Positions 33,786 to 43,125 are shown, counted from the first letter of the stretch. The stretch is DNA of 64,000 nucleotides from VGTK01 sp046327915 (GCA_046327915.1 JAXLXO010000024.1:1-64000); one strand, 5' to 3'. Numbers and translations are program-made. Notes: generated by a model not told the origin, from the sequence alone.

Positions 33786-35477
33786 CTACGTGCCCGCGAC
33801 GCCGCGCGCGCGGCCTTCCGACCCGAGCGTCCGCGCCTGCGGTGCGCCGGCCTTGGCGATCAGGACGCCGTCGGCCTCGAGCTGCAGCGTGCCGCCCGCG
33901 ATGCGCTCGCCGGGACGGTGCGCGCTCGCCGCGAGCACGCGCCACGTCGCGCTCGTGGGCAGTGCTGCTTGACGCGGGCGGCTCTCGAAGTTCAGCAGCA
34001 CGGCGATGCGCTCGCCGTCGTGCTCGCGAACGAAGCCGAGCACGCCCGCGCCCTGATCGAGCCGGCGGTACGAGCCGCGGTGCAGCGGCGGCTCCTCGCG
34101 GCGGATGCGGATCAGCTGCCGGTACCAGTGCAGCAGCGAGCCCTCGTCGCGCTCGGCGTGCGCGACGTTGATCGACGCGAAGTCCTCCTGCACGGGCAGC
34201 CACGGCTTCGCGTTCGAGAAGCCGGCGTTCGGTCCGGCGCTCCACTGCATCGGCGTGCGCGCGGGGTCGCGGCCGATCGGCAGCGGCCAGTACTGCTTGC
34301 CGAGCGGGTCCTGAAGCTCGTTCTTCCGGATCTTCCCGTCGAGCATGCCGATCTCCTCCCCGTAGTAGAGGAACGGCGTGCCGCGCAGGCAGAGCACCAG
34401 CGCCGCCGCGACGCGGCCGCGCGCGACGCGGTTCGACGCGCTCGCGTAGCGGCTGAGCAGGCGGCGCTGGTCGTGGTTGCCGAGCGTGTACGTCGGCCAG
34501 CACGGCTCGGGCAGCAGCTTCTCCCACGCGTCGATCGCGTCGCCGAACGCGGCGGCGCTCCACTTCGCGAACAGGAACGAGAAGTCGAACGCGAGGTGCA
34601 GGCCGTCGCCGCCCGCGTAGTACGACGCCGACAGCGGCGGGTTGCCGGGCGGCTCGTTGTAGACCTCGCCGACCATCATGCGCTCCGGCCAGCGGTCGAC
34701 GGTCTTCCGCAGCCAGCGCACGAGGTCGATGGTCTCCGGACGGTTGCGGTCGTAAACGTGCTTCTGGCGGTCGTACGGCCTGCGGCCGAGGAGCCGCGTC
34801 GGGTTGTCGCGCAGCTCCTCGTCCTTGACGAACCAGTTGATGACGTCGAGGCGGAATCCGTCGACGCCCATGTCGAGCCAGTACGCGACGATCTCTTCCG
34901 CCGCCTGCTTGACGGCGGGGTTGCGCCAGTTGAGGTCGGGCTGCTCGACGAGAAACGAGTGCAGGTAGAACTGGCGCGTCGGCTCGTCCCACTGCCACGC
35001 GATGCCGCCGAAGGTCGCCTGCCAGTTGTTGGGCGGCTTCGGCGGATCGCCCGGCCGGCCGTCGTGCCAGACGTACCAGTCGCGCTTCGGGCTGGTGCGC
35101 GACGAGCGCGACTCGACGAACCACGGGTGCAGGTGCGAGCTGTGGTTCAGCACCAGATCCAGGATGATGCGGATGCCGCGCGCGTGCGCCTCGCGCAGCA
35201 GCTCGCGGAAGTCGTCGAGCGTGCCGAACTCGGGCGAGACGTCGCGGTAGTCGCTGACGTCGTAGCCGAAGTCGAACATCGGCGACGGGTTGATCGGCGA
35301 CAGCCAGATCGCGTCGACGCCGAGCCCGCCGCCCTTGCCGTCGTTCAGATAGTCGAGGTGCTGGATGATGCCGCGCAGGTCGCCGATGCCGTCGCCGTTC
35401 GAGTCGGCGAAGCTGCGCGGGTAGATTTGGTAGACCACGCCGTCCTGCCACCAGACGCGTGCGTTCTCGCTCGGCAT
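33786..35477 (-). CDS. GH13 alpha-glucosidase / oligo-1,6-glucosidase-like enzyme
   Basis: A 563-residue alpha-amylase-family enzyme with the full catalytic set: nucleophile Asp211 in GFRLDVINW, acid/base Glu271 in VGEVYNE, and transition-state Asp336 in TLGNHDQRRL. VVYQIYPRSFADSNGDGIGDL at the N-terminus and QPDLNWRNPAV (residues 179-189, just before the catalytic Asp) are typical of GH13 subfamilies that hydrolyse or transglycosylate short alpha-glucosides (alpha-glucosidase, oligo-1,6-glucosidase, trehalose hydrolysis). There is no signal peptide, so the substrate is taken up or is intracellular. The C-terminal beta domain is followed by a short Arg/Gly tail. It may work with the neighbouring GH36-like enzyme in alpha-glycoside use. 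The next gene upstream (amidohydrolase) is on the same strand with 19 bases between. Confidence 0.93.
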   Translation of the reverse strand: MPSENARVWWQDGVVYQIYPRSFADSNGDGIGDLRGIIQHLDYLNDGKGGGLGVDAIWLSPINPSPMFDFGYDVSDYRDVSPEFGTLDDFRELLREAHARGIRIILDLVLNHSSHLHPWFVESRSSRTSPKRDWYVWHDGRPGDPPKPPNNWQATFGGIAWQWDEPTRQFYLHSFLVEQPDLNWRNPAVKQAAEEIVAYWLDMGVDGFRLDVINWFVKDEELRDNPTRLLGRRPYDRQKHVYDRNRPETIDLVRWLRKTVDRWPERMMVGEVYNEPPGNPPLSASYYAGGDGLHLAFDFSFLFAKWSAAAFGDAIDAWEKLLPEPCWPTYTLGNHDQRRLLSRYASASNRVARGRVAAALVLCLRGTPFLYYGEEIGMLDGKIRKNELQDPLGKQYWPLPIGRDPARTPMQWSAGPNAGFSNAKPWLPVQEDFASINVAHAERDEGSLLHWYRQLIRIRREEPPLHRGSYRRLDQGAGVLGFVREHDGERIAVLLNFESRPRQAALPTSATWRVLAASAHRPGERIAGGTLQLEADGVLIAKAGAPQARTLGSEGRARGVAGT

Positions 35478-35496
35478 GCTGCGGGACGCCGAGGCT

Positions 35497-36585
35497 TCAG
35501 GCCGCGAAGCGGTACAGCGTCGCGCAGTTGGTGCGCGTCACCCGGTCCACGAACGCCGCGTCGAGGTGTCCGAACGCCTCCGCGATCGCGTGCGCGGAGT
35601 TCGGGAAGGTGCTGTCCGGGTGCGGGTAGTCCGACGCCCACATGAAGTTGTTGGCGCCGAGCAGGGGCAGCAGGCTCGGACCGAGCGGCTCCTCCTCGAA
35701 GGTCGCGTAGATCTGCTTCTGGAAGATCTCGCTCGGCTTCGACTTGAGGCGGTAGTCCTGCGCGTTCTTGACGTGCTTCTCCGCCGTCTGATCCATGCGC
35801 TTGACGAAGTACGGCAGCCAGCCGATGCCGCTCTCGGCGAGCACGAGGCGCATGCCGGGATGACGCTCGAGCGCGCCGGAGTACACCATCATCGCGAGCG
35901 GCTCGTCGAGCTGCATCGGGCCGACCGCCGCGAACGCCGCCATCTCCCAGCTGCCCGCCTTGATCTTCACCTGCGACGTGCCGTGCCCGATGTGGAAGCT
36001 GATCGGCAGCCGGGTCTCCGCCGCCGCCGCCCAAAGCCGATCCCACGCGGGGTCGCTGCAGCGGAACTCCCACGGGCTGATGATCGCGCCACGGTGTCCG
36101 GCCTTCGCCACGCGCTCGAGCTCCGCGGTCGCGCGCTCGGGCGAATCCGTCGGCAGCACGGCGAGCACGCACAGACGGTCGGGCGCGTGCGCGTTGAACT
36201 CGCTCGCCCAGTCGTTGTAGCCGGCGAGCACGGCGGCGCGCAGATCGGGATCGGCGATCGGCAGGCCGAAGAGGTGCGGACCGTAGATCACCGACGCGTG
36301 CAGACCGTCGCGGTCCATGTCGGCGAGCCGCAGCTTCGCGTTCGACGCGCGCGAGCCGTCGTCCTCGATGCCCGCGCGTCGGATCGCGCTGTAGCTGCTG
36401 AGAATCCGGTACGGACCCATGACGCCGCCGTCGCACATCCACAGCGACGTGCCGTCCTTCTCGACGACCAGCGGCGCGCGCTCGCGGAGCTTCGCGGGCA
36501 GGCGGTCCTTCCACAGGTCGCCCGGCAGGTTCCACAGGTCGAGGTGGTCGTCGCAAGAATAGAATCCGGCAGCGGTCGTGCTCAT
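35497..36585 (-). CDS. amidohydrolase-2 family metal-dependent hydrolase or decarboxylase
   Basis: A 362-residue TIM-barrel protein of the ACMSD-like amidohydrolase 2 group. The N-terminal metal motif normally HxH appears as CDDHLDLW; SFHIGHGTS holds the middle His, LVLAESGIGWLPYFVKRMD is the conserved strand with Glu/Ser-Gly, and WASDYPHPDSTFPNS carries the metal-binding Asp. Relatives include aminocarboxymuconate-semialdehyde decarboxylase, resorcylate decarboxylase and many unassigned enzymes; in Binatota- and actinobacteria-like genomes such genes are numerous. The Cys-Asp-Asp-His variation of the first metal site is worth noting and may alter metal use. No aromatic-degradation genes flank it here. 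Cytoplasmic. Confidence 0.85.
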   Translation of the reverse strand: MSTTAAGFYSCDDHLDLWNLPGDLWKDRLPAKLRERAPLVVEKDGTSLWMCDGGVMGPYRILSSYSAIRRAGIEDDGSRASNAKLRLADMDRDGLHASVIYGPHLFGLPIADPDLRAAVLAGYNDWASEFNAHAPDRLCVLAVLPTDSPERATAELERVAKAGHRGAIISPWEFRCSDPAWDRLWAAAAETRLPISFHIGHGTSQVKIKAGSWEMAAFAAVGPMQLDEPLAMMVYSGALERHPGMRLVLAESGIGWLPYFVKRMDQTAEKHVKNAQDYRLKSKPSEIFQKQIYATFEEEPLGPSLLPLLGANNFMWASDYPHPDSTFPNSAHAIAEAFGHLDAAFVDRVTRTNCATLYRFAA

Positions 36586-36652
36586 GCCCGATCCTACCCA
36601 CGATCCCGCGGCGGTTGTCCAGCGGGTTCGCCGCCGTGCGGCGGTGGAAGAA

Positions 36653-36889
36653 TCAGTTCATGCTGCAGGCGCCGGGTCCGCGCGGGTCGCCGCAGCGGCC
36701 GCAGCCGGCCGGCATCGGCGCCGGGCTCGCGCTCGCACTCGCGCCGCCGCGGCCGATCGACACCACCGACAGGACGCGCTCGACGCGCTGCGACGAGCAC
36801 GACGGGCAGGGCGGCGTGGCGCTCGCGGACGAGACCAGCTCCTCGAACGGGTGGGAGCACTTCTGGCAGACGTATTCGTAGAGCGGCAC
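36653..36889 (-). CDS. FmdB/CxxC_CxxC_SSSS-type zinc ribbon regulatory-like protein
   Basis: A 78-residue protein starting at a GTG (MPLYEYVCQKCSHPFEEL when read from the start) with CAGGAGA just upstream on the minus strand. The CxxC pairs CQKC and CPSC form the zinc ribbon of the FmdB family; the tail carries CGRCGDPRGPGAC, two or three further Cys that are common in this family. Such small proteins are found beside amide-utilisation and many other genes and their biochemical role is unsettled. The gene is upstream of the amidohydrolase on the same strand, with 67 bases between, so cotranscription is possible. Confidence 0.82.
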   Translation of the reverse strand: MPLYEYVCQKCSHPFEELVSSASATPPCPSCSSQRVERVLSVVSIGRGGASASASPAPMPAGCGRCGDPRGPGACSMN

Positions 36890-36989
36890 GGGCGATCTCC
36901 TGTCGGTTTCCCCGAAGCTAGAGGCGGGGCGCACGGTTCGCAACGCACATCGTTGACCTGCACGCACGACCCGCATACGGACCGGCGCG

Positions 36990-38990
36990 ATGCGGCACGA
37001 CGGCAGCGACGCGATGCGTGTGGCCTGGCTCGGCCCCGCGACGTGGGTCGGCCCGGACGACGGCCGGATCGCCGCGTCGTGCGACGCGCTCGACGACGCC
37101 GTCACGCTGGTCACGCTGCGCGCGACGCGCGACCTCGCGGGGCTCGCGACCGGCGCCTTCACGCGCATCGCCGCCGGCTGGCGCTTCGATCCGCAGGGCT
37201 CGGACGCACCGGAGCGGCTCCGCGTCTGCGGCTTCGGCCTGACGGAGTTCGCGCTGCCGGCGCGCACCGACCGCACGTTCGCGCGCTGGGTGCCGCAGCT
37301 GCCGCACCGCCCGGCGTGCGCGCTGCCGGTGCTGCTGATCGACCCCGAGGGCGAGACCGTCCTGCTCGCACCGGTCCAGGGCGCGCACGAGCAGTGCTTC
37401 GCCGCCGACGAGCACGGACCCGCGTGGGGCTGGCACGGCGACCTCGACGAGGTGCCCGCGGGCTTCGAATCGTCGCTCGCGATCGTGCGCGGTGCGGGGC
37501 CGCGCGCGGTGCTCGACCGCTGGGGTGCGCTGCTCGGTGCGCAGCCGTCGCGCCGCCGCCGCTACGCCGACGCGCTCGGACGGAAGCCGTCGTACTGGAC
37601 CGACAACGGCGCCTCGTACTGGTACCGCACCGAGCCCGGCCACGACGTGACGAGCGGCCTCGCCGCGACGGTGGGCGACCTGCGCGCGCGGGGCATGCCG
37701 GTCGGCGCCGTGCAGATCGACTCGTGGTGGTACCCGCACGAGGTGCTGCGGCCGTTCGACACCGAAGAGTGGATCGTCCCGCCGACGGGGCTGGTCCGCT
37801 GGGAGCCGCGCGAGGACATCCTGCCCGACGGCATCGCACCGCTGCGCGCGGCGCTCGGCGATCCACCGCTGGTCGCGCACTGCCGCCACCTCGCGTCGGC
37901 GTCACCGTACTTGACGGAGGTCCCGTGCTGGACCGACGGCACGCGCGCGCACCCGCGGACGCCGCAGCTCTACGAGCGCTGGCTCGACCAGTGCGTCGCG
38001 TGGGGCATCGAGACCTTCGAGCACGACTGGCTGGTCGAGTGCTTCACCGGCGTGCGTCCCCTGCGCGCCGGCGCGGGCCGTGCCGCGTCGTGGCAGCGCG
38101 GCGTGCACGCGGCGGCCGCCGATCGTAGCTTGACGCTGCAGTGGTGCATGGCGTCTCCCGCCGACATGATCCTCGCGGCGTCGCTGCCGGCGGTGACCTC
38201 GGTGCGCACGTCGGGCGACAGCGGCTACGTCGTCGGCCCCGGCTTCCTCTGGGGCTGGTTCCTGCTCGTCAACGCCATGGCCCGCGCGCTCGGGCTGGTG
38301 CCGTTCAAGGACGTCTTCCTCGCGAGCGGTCCGCACGCGGAGATGGAGGCGTTGCTGTCGTCGCTGTCCGCGGGACCGGTCGGCATCGGCGACCGTCTGG
38401 GCCGCGCCGATCCTGCCATCGTCGCACCCTGCCACCGCGCGGACGGCTTGCTCGTCAAGCCCGACGAGCCGGTCGCGGCGCTCGACCGCTGCTTCGCGGC
38501 GTCGTGGCCGCTCGGCACGACGCCGCGGCTCCTCGCCGGCGAGGCCGTGACGCGGCACGCGGCCGGCACGTGGCGCTATGTCGTGGTCGCGAACCCGTCG
38601 GCGGACGGTCCGGTGCGCGACGGCCTCACGCGCGACGAGCTCGGCGGCGATCTCGCCTGGGACTGGCGCGAGCGGCGCTTCGTGCGCGCCGACGAGCTGC
38701 GCGAGATCGCGCTGGAGCCGCTCGCGTGGCGCTACTTCGTCGTGCCGCCGCTGCTGGCGAACGGACGGCTCGCGATCGTCGGCGATCCGCGCCTGCACGC
38801 GACCGCGGGCGACGCGCGCATCGCGGAGGTCGAGGATCGCGGCGACGCGGTGCGCGTGGCCGTCCTCGGCGCGGGCGAGAGCGTCGAGATCGTCGGCTGG
38901 TCCGCGGACGCCGGCGAGTGGCGGCGGCGCGTCGACGTGCCCGCGCGCGGCTGGACGACGGTCGAGATCGCGGCGAGCGTGTCGCGCTGA
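36990..38990 (+). CDS. GH36/raffinose-synthase-like glycoside hydrolase
   Basis: A 666-residue protein without signal peptide. The middle part is a TIM barrel related to GH36/GH31: KPSYWTDNGASYWYRTEPGHDV, the strand GAVQIDSWWYPHE, FEHDWLVEC near residue 350 (nucleophile Asp candidate), LQWCMASPADMI and SVRTSGDSGY (second acid candidate Asp near residue 410). N-terminal 180 residues form a beta-sandwich and C-terminal 120 residues a beta domain, as in alpha-galactosidases. The pattern resembles plant Sip1/raffinose synthase and bacterial GH36-like proteins rather than melibiases. Likely an alpha-glycosidase acting inside the cell. The internal ATG at 37014 (MRVAWLGP) is a possible start. It converges on the APH-fold kinase gene. 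Confidence 0.72.
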   Translation: MRHDGSDAMRVAWLGPATWVGPDDGRIAASCDALDDAVTLVTLRATRDLAGLATGAFTRIAAGWRFDPQGSDAPERLRVCGFGLTEFALPARTDRTFARWVPQLPHRPACALPVLLIDPEGETVLLAPVQGAHEQCFAADEHGPAWGWHGDLDEVPAGFESSLAIVRGAGPRAVLDRWGALLGAQPSRRRRYADALGRKPSYWTDNGASYWYRTEPGHDVTSGLAATVGDLRARGMPVGAVQIDSWWYPHEVLRPFDTEEWIVPPTGLVRWEPREDILPDGIAPLRAALGDPPLVAHCRHLASASPYLTEVPCWTDGTRAHPRTPQLYERWLDQCVAWGIETFEHDWLVECFTGVRPLRAGAGRAASWQRGVHAAAADRSLTLQWCMASPADMILAASLPAVTSVRTSGDSGYVVGPGFLWGWFLLVNAMARALGLVPFKDVFLASGPHAEMEALLSSLSAGPVGIGDRLGRADPAIVAPCHRADGLLVKPDEPVAALDRCFAASWPLGTTPRLLAGEAVTRHAAGTWRYVVVANPSADGPVRDGLTRDELGGDLAWDWRERRFVRADELREIALEPLAWRYFVVPPLLANGRLAIVGDPRLHATAGDARIAEVEDRGDAVRVAVLGAGESVEIVGWSADAGEWRRRVDVPARGWTTVEIAASVSR

Positions 38991-39079
38991 CGTCGGCGCG
39001 CGCCGGGTGCGGACCGCATGACACGTGGCGGCTGCGGTGCCGCTCGGCGATCGTGGCCGCGGTGCTCGCGCGCCGCGCG

Positions 39080-40366
39080 CTACAGCCGGATCTTCTGGAA
39101 GCGCGCGTCCGCGAGCTCGCGCATCGCGGGCCGCAGCAGCGCCTCGTGGCGCAGCGTGCGGCGGTGCAGGTAGCGCACGATCGCGGCGGTCTCGTCGCGC
39201 TCCGCCACGGCGACGCGCGCTTCGAGCGCGGCGTCCGCCTGGCACGGATCGTCGATGCGCCGTCCGAGCAGCTCCGCCAGCTCGTCCGCGTCCTGCGCCG
39301 CGACGCGCGCGCCGTGGCGGTCGACCTCGCGCACGTACTGCGCGACGCGCAGCGCGACGTCGGTCGCGTAGCTGCGCTCGCCGCTCTCGAGCTGTGCGAC
39401 GAGCACGTCGTGCGCGACGCCGAAGCGCGACGCAGCCGGCACGTCCGCATCGGTCGGCGCGGATGGCGGATCGAGCGCGATGCCCTCGACCTCCGCGATC
39501 ACCTCGAGCGGCAGGCGTCCGTAGACGAGATACCAGGACAGGTACTGCGCGAGGTTGAAGCCCGGCGGCGGGTCGGCGCACAGCGACGCCACGGCGAGCG
39601 GCGTGTTGAGCGCGAAGCGCACGGTGTGGAAGTGCAGGGCGCCGGCGTCGATCGGCTCGCCGGTGAGCTCCGCGTAGCGTCGATAGCCGCGCGACAGGTC
39701 ACCGAGCGGCTCGGACGTGTCGCGGCTGCGCATCGCGCCGAGATCCGCGAGCGGGTCGCCGAGGAACGCGAGCTCGAGGTCGATCACAGCGGTCACGCGG
39801 CCGTTCTCGAACAGGAACTGTCCCGCATCGCCGGTCGCGAAGCAGGCGCGCGTGCGGTTCTCCGGGAGATGGTCGTGCAGCCAGCGCAGGACGAGCTCGA
39901 TCAGCGGCTCGGGGCGCTTCTTCCGCGCACGGAACGACTGCTCCCAGCGCGGCAGATCGGCGAGCGCGAGCTCGCGTGCGGTCGTCGGGCGCTGGAAGCC
40001 GAGCGCCTCGAGCTCCGCCACGGGGATGCGCTGCATCGCGGCCAGCAGCTCCATGTAGTGGTCGAGCACCGCGCGGCGCTCGTCGTCGTCGCGCGCGGTG
40101 GCGAGGTTGGCGCGCCCGGGCGAGCGCTCCATCACGATGCCGCGCGGCTCGTCGCAGAAGCCGTACACGTGCGGAACGGGAATGCCGTTCGCGGCGAGCA
40201 CGCGCAGCACGCCGTACTCGTGCTCGAGCCCGTAGACGCCGGAGCCTTCGGTGCGGTCGCCGCGGAAGTAGACCGGGACGATCGCGCCGTCGCGCTCGAC
40301 GTCGAAGTCCCATGCCGGGCGCCAGCGTGCCTGACGCGACGCCCGCACGACGCGTCCGCCGACCAT
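39080..40366 (-). CDS. aminoglycoside-phosphotransferase-fold (APH) kinase
   Basis: A protein of at least 428 residues with the APH/choline kinase fold. LEHEYGVLRVLAANGIPVPHVYG is the N-lobe helix region, FATGDAGQFLFENGRVTAVIDLELAFLGDPLADLG contains the catalytic loop and metal-binding IDLE. The first His of the usual HGD motif is replaced (ATGDAGQ), and the C-terminal half has an extra helical domain of about 130 residues. Proteins of this group act as acyl-CoA-dehydrogenase-linked or macrolide/aminoglycoside-type small-molecule kinases; resistance should not be assumed. Coding similarity seems to continue 27 codons upstream (WQRAVAEVERMVGG), right to the P450 stop at 40447, but no ATG, GTG or TTG is available there, so I annotate from the first ATG. 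It follows the P450 gene in one operon. Confidence 0.78.
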   Translation of the reverse strand: MVGGRVVRASRQARWRPAWDFDVERDGAIVPVYFRGDRTEGSGVYGLEHEYGVLRVLAANGIPVPHVYGFCDEPRGIVMERSPGRANLATARDDDERRAVLDHYMELLAAMQRIPVAELEALGFQRPTTARELALADLPRWEQSFRARKKRPEPLIELVLRWLHDHLPENRTRACFATGDAGQFLFENGRVTAVIDLELAFLGDPLADLGAMRSRDTSEPLGDLSRGYRRYAELTGEPIDAGALHFHTVRFALNTPLAVASLCADPPPGFNLAQYLSWYLVYGRLPLEVIAEVEGIALDPPSAPTDADVPAASRFGVAHDVLVAQLESGERSYATDVALRVAQYVREVDRHGARVAAQDADELAELLGRRIDDPCQADAALEARVAVAERDETAAIVRYLHRRTLRHEALLRPAMRELADARFQKIRL

Positions 40367-40446
40367 GCGCTCGACTTCCGCGACCGCGCGCTGCCAGCGC
40401 GGCTCGAGCGCGCCTCGCCAGTCCCGATCGCTCGTGGCCGCCTCGC

Positions 40447-41655
40447 TCAGAAGCGGATCGGGCAGCTCGCCGGCCCGCGAACGGTGTTGGTCTCGACCAG
40501 CACCACGTTGTCGCGATCGACGTCCCACTCGGGGAAGCGCTTCAGCGTCTCCTCGAGTCCGACGCGTCCCTCGAGCCGCGCCAGCGCCGCCCCGAGGCAG
40601 TAGTGCGCGCCGTAGCCGAGCGTCACGTGGCGATCGAGCCTGCGCTCGACGTCGAAGCGGTCGGGATCCGGGTAGTGGCGCTCGTCGCGGCCCGCGGAGC
40701 CGGTGAGAAGCGCCATCTTCGATCCGGCGGGAACGACCGTGCCGTGCATCTCGACGTCGCGCATCACGTAGCGGCCCTGCGTCGGTGACGGGGCCTCGAA
40801 GCGCAGCAGCTCCTCGACCGCGTTCGGTACCAGCGCCGGATTCTGCACGAGCTTGCGGCGCTCGCCCGGAAAGTCCGCGTAGACGACCGCCGCCCAGCCG
40901 AGGTGGCGCGCGACGGTCTCGTTGCCCGCGGCGCTGATCAGGCTGATCATCGCCATCGCCTCGATGTCGGTGAGCGTGCGGCGCTTGCCGTCGGGCGCAT
41001 CGTATTCCGCGGCGAGGATGTGGCTCACCATGTCGTCGCGCGGATCCTTGCGGCGCGCCTGGATCGCGCTCCAGTAGTAGCCCCACGCCTGCTTCTGCGC
41101 CTCCATGCCCTCGTCGGTGGGACCCTCGCGACCCTCTTCCCGGTGCAGGAGCGCGTCGCTCCACTCGCGCAGCTTGTCGTGGTCCTCCTCTGGGAAGCCG
41201 AGCAGGCTCGAGATCACCATCACCGGCAGGCGCATGCCGAAGTCGCGCACGTAGTCGAAGCCGCCCGAGCCGACGAACGGATCGAGGTACTTGACGCAGA
41301 GCTCGCGCACGCGCTCCTCGAGGCGCAGCATCGCGCGCGGAGTGAACAGCGCGCTCACGACCTTCCGGAGAACGTCGTGGTCGGGCGGGTCCATCATGAT
41401 CATCATCGGGTGCTCCGGCTTCTGCCCGATGTTGTCGAGCGTGATGCCGTAGGCCGAGCTGAACGTGCCGTGGTCGATGGACGCGGCGAGCACGTCGTCG
41501 AAGCGCGACAGGGCCCAGAAGCCGTAGCGCTCGTTCCAGTAGACCGGCGCCTCGTCGCGCAGCCGGCGCCACGCCTCGTGAGGGTTCTTGCGGATCTCGT
41601 GATCGTACGGATCCCAGTACGGAGCGTTGCTGTCGTTGCCTGTGGTCTGCGTCAC
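40447..41655 (-). CDS. cytochrome P450
   Basis: A 402-residue soluble P450 starting at a GTG with GAGGGAGA just upstream. The I-helix motif is ISAAGNETVARH, the K-helix ExxR is EELLRF, and the heme loop is LGYGAHYCLGAALAR with the ligand Cys353; the usual first Phe of the heme loop is replaced by Leu-Gly-Tyr. HPMMIMMDPPDHDVLRKVV and PDRFDVERR are typical bacterial class I elements. It needs a ferredoxin and reductase; none is adjacent. The substrate is unknown; relatives act on steroids, terpenes or fatty acids. Next to it on the same strand is an APH-fold kinase, a pairing that suggests oxidation followed by phosphorylation of a small molecule, or is coincidental. Confidence 0.93.
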   Translation of the reverse strand: MTQTTGNDSNAPYWDPYDHEIRKNPHEAWRRLRDEAPVYWNERYGFWALSRFDDVLAASIDHGTFSSAYGITLDNIGQKPEHPMMIMMDPPDHDVLRKVVSALFTPRAMLRLEERVRELCVKYLDPFVGSGGFDYVRDFGMRLPVMVISSLLGFPEEDHDKLREWSDALLHREEGREGPTDEGMEAQKQAWGYYWSAIQARRKDPRDDMVSHILAAEYDAPDGKRRTLTDIEAMAMISLISAAGNETVARHLGWAAVVYADFPGERRKLVQNPALVPNAVEELLRFEAPSPTQGRYVMRDVEMHGTVVPAGSKMALLTGSAGRDERHYPDPDRFDVERRLDRHVTLGYGAHYCLGAALARLEGRVGLEETLKRFPEWDVDRDNVVLVETNTVRGPASCPIRF

Positions 41656-41745
41656 GTGAGTCTCCCTCGGCTTCGAGGGAGACTAGAACGTGACGGCGGA
41701 TCCCGCCATGGCCCGCGGCGCGGCGATCGCGCGCCGCGTCAGCGA

Positions 41746-43125
41746 TCAGGCGTGGCCGGCGATGCGTCCCGCGATGGCCGACGTTCCGTGCGCCGCCTCG
41801 CTCACGTTGCGCGTGATCTCCTTCGCGACCACCTGCTGCTCCTCGATCGCCGCCGCGATCGAGTTCGTGAACTCGGTGATCTCGGCGATGGTCGAGCCGA
41901 TGCGGCTCATCGACTGGACGGCGCCCTGGGTGTCGCTCTGCACGGCGTGGATGCGGGTGGCGATGTCCTCGGTCGCGCGCGCGGTCTCCTTGGCGAGCTC
42001 CTTCACCTCGCTCGCGACCACCGCGAAGCCCTTGCCGGCCTCGCCGGCGCGCGCCGCCTCGATGGTCGCGTTGAGCGCCAGCAGGTTGGTCTGCGCGGCG
42101 ATGTTCGCGATCACCTTGAGCACCTGGCCGATCTGGTTGCTGCTGCTCGCGAGGTGGTCCACCGACGCGGCCGAGGCGTCGGCCTCCGTCGCTGCCGCAT
42201 TCGCGACGCGCGCGGTGTCGTTGGAGTTGCGGGAGATCTCCTGGATGCTGGTGATCATCTCCTCCGCAGCGGCCGCCACGGCCTCGAGCGCGGTCGCGTT
42301 CTCCACGAGCTGCTCGCCGAACTGCCGCAGATTCGCGACCGTCGAGCCGAAGGCCTCGCCGAGCTTTCCGGGGACCACCGCGTCGAGTACCGTCGAGTGG
42401 ATCCGGTGCTGGCCGATCGCCTCGGCCTGCTGCAGGATCGTCGCCAGCGTCTCCTTCACCTGGTCGAGGTGCTCGGTGCGGTCGCTCGCCGCGGTGGTCT
42501 GCACGGACGTGACGCTGAGACCCATCGACTCGAGCGTGTTCAGCAGGAACGAGTCGCCGATCGCCTGCATGTCGAGGTTGAACACGCGGAAGATCGCCTG
42601 CTCGGCCTCGGCGACGTCGAGCTTCGCCGCGGCGCGCTTGTGCAGGCGCGCCGCGAAGCCGCTCGTGCTCTCGCTGCCGAAGTCGCGGTGCAGGTACTTG
42701 CTGGTGAGCCGCTGGTACTCGGAGTACGAGCCGATGAACCACTTGAAGGGCAGGTTGATGTGGTCGTGGATCCAGCCGACCAGCAGGCGGTGCGCGAAGT
42801 AGTCGCGGTCGTAGCCGTTGCGCGCTCCGGTGAACACGGTCTCGAAGTAGCCCTTCTGCGACCGCTCCAGCGCCGCGCGCAGGGCATCGAGCGAGATCCC
42901 CTTGGCGCGGGCCTGGCGCTCGAAGAACTCCCGCGTGCGGGGGAATGAGAACTGCCAGTCGTAGAACTCGCGGGCGACGTCGGCGGAGACGCTCTCCGCC
43001 CAGGGGATGAGATTCACGAGGATGGCTCGCTCGTGGTCCCCGAGCCGGATGAAGTCGCGGCGGTAGGCGAGGTTCTCGTCGGTGAGGCCGCAGGTCTCGA
43101 GCAGCCGCGGGTGTTGTTCGCTCAT
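41746..43125 (-). CDS. globin-coupled soluble chemoreceptor (HemAT-like)
   Basis: A 459-residue methyl-accepting protein without membrane segments. Residues about 10-175 are a sensor globin: LLVGWIHDHINLPFKWFIGSY contains the expected proximal heme ligand His120 of globin-coupled sensors. Residues about 230-459 are the MCP signalling domain with the hairpin tip VIANIAAQTNLLALNATIEAAR and AGKGFAVVASEVKELAKETA. It probably senses oxygen or another gas and signals to CheA/CheW. The ATG at 43125 is preceded by AAGGAA, so it is preferred to the ATG at 43146. No che or flagellar genes lie in the window. A possible sigma-28 promoter lies about 85-110 bases upstream, consistent with motility-linked expression. 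Confidence 0.93.
   Translation of the reverse strand: MSEQHPRLLETCGLTDENLAYRRDFIRLGDHERAILVNLIPWAESVSADVAREFYDWQFSFPRTREFFERQARAKGISLDALRAALERSQKGYFETVFTGARNGYDRDYFAHRLLVGWIHDHINLPFKWFIGSYSEYQRLTSKYLHRDFGSESTSGFAARLHKRAAAKLDVAEAEQAIFRVFNLDMQAIGDSFLLNTLESMGLSVTSVQTTAASDRTEHLDQVKETLATILQQAEAIGQHRIHSTVLDAVVPGKLGEAFGSTVANLRQFGEQLVENATALEAVAAAAEEMITSIQEISRNSNDTARVANAAATEADASAASVDHLASSSNQIGQVLKVIANIAAQTNLLALNATIEAARAGEAGKGFAVVASEVKELAKETARATEDIATRIHAVQSDTQGAVQSMSRIGSTIAEITEFTNSIAAAIEEQQVVAKEITRNVSEAAHGTSAIAGRIAGHA

Noticed and set aside
39080..41655. P450 plus kinase read as a natural-product gene cluster or antibiotic-resistance locus
   Set aside because: No synthase, transporter or other biosynthetic genes flank them; APH-fold kinases are widespread and have many substrates.
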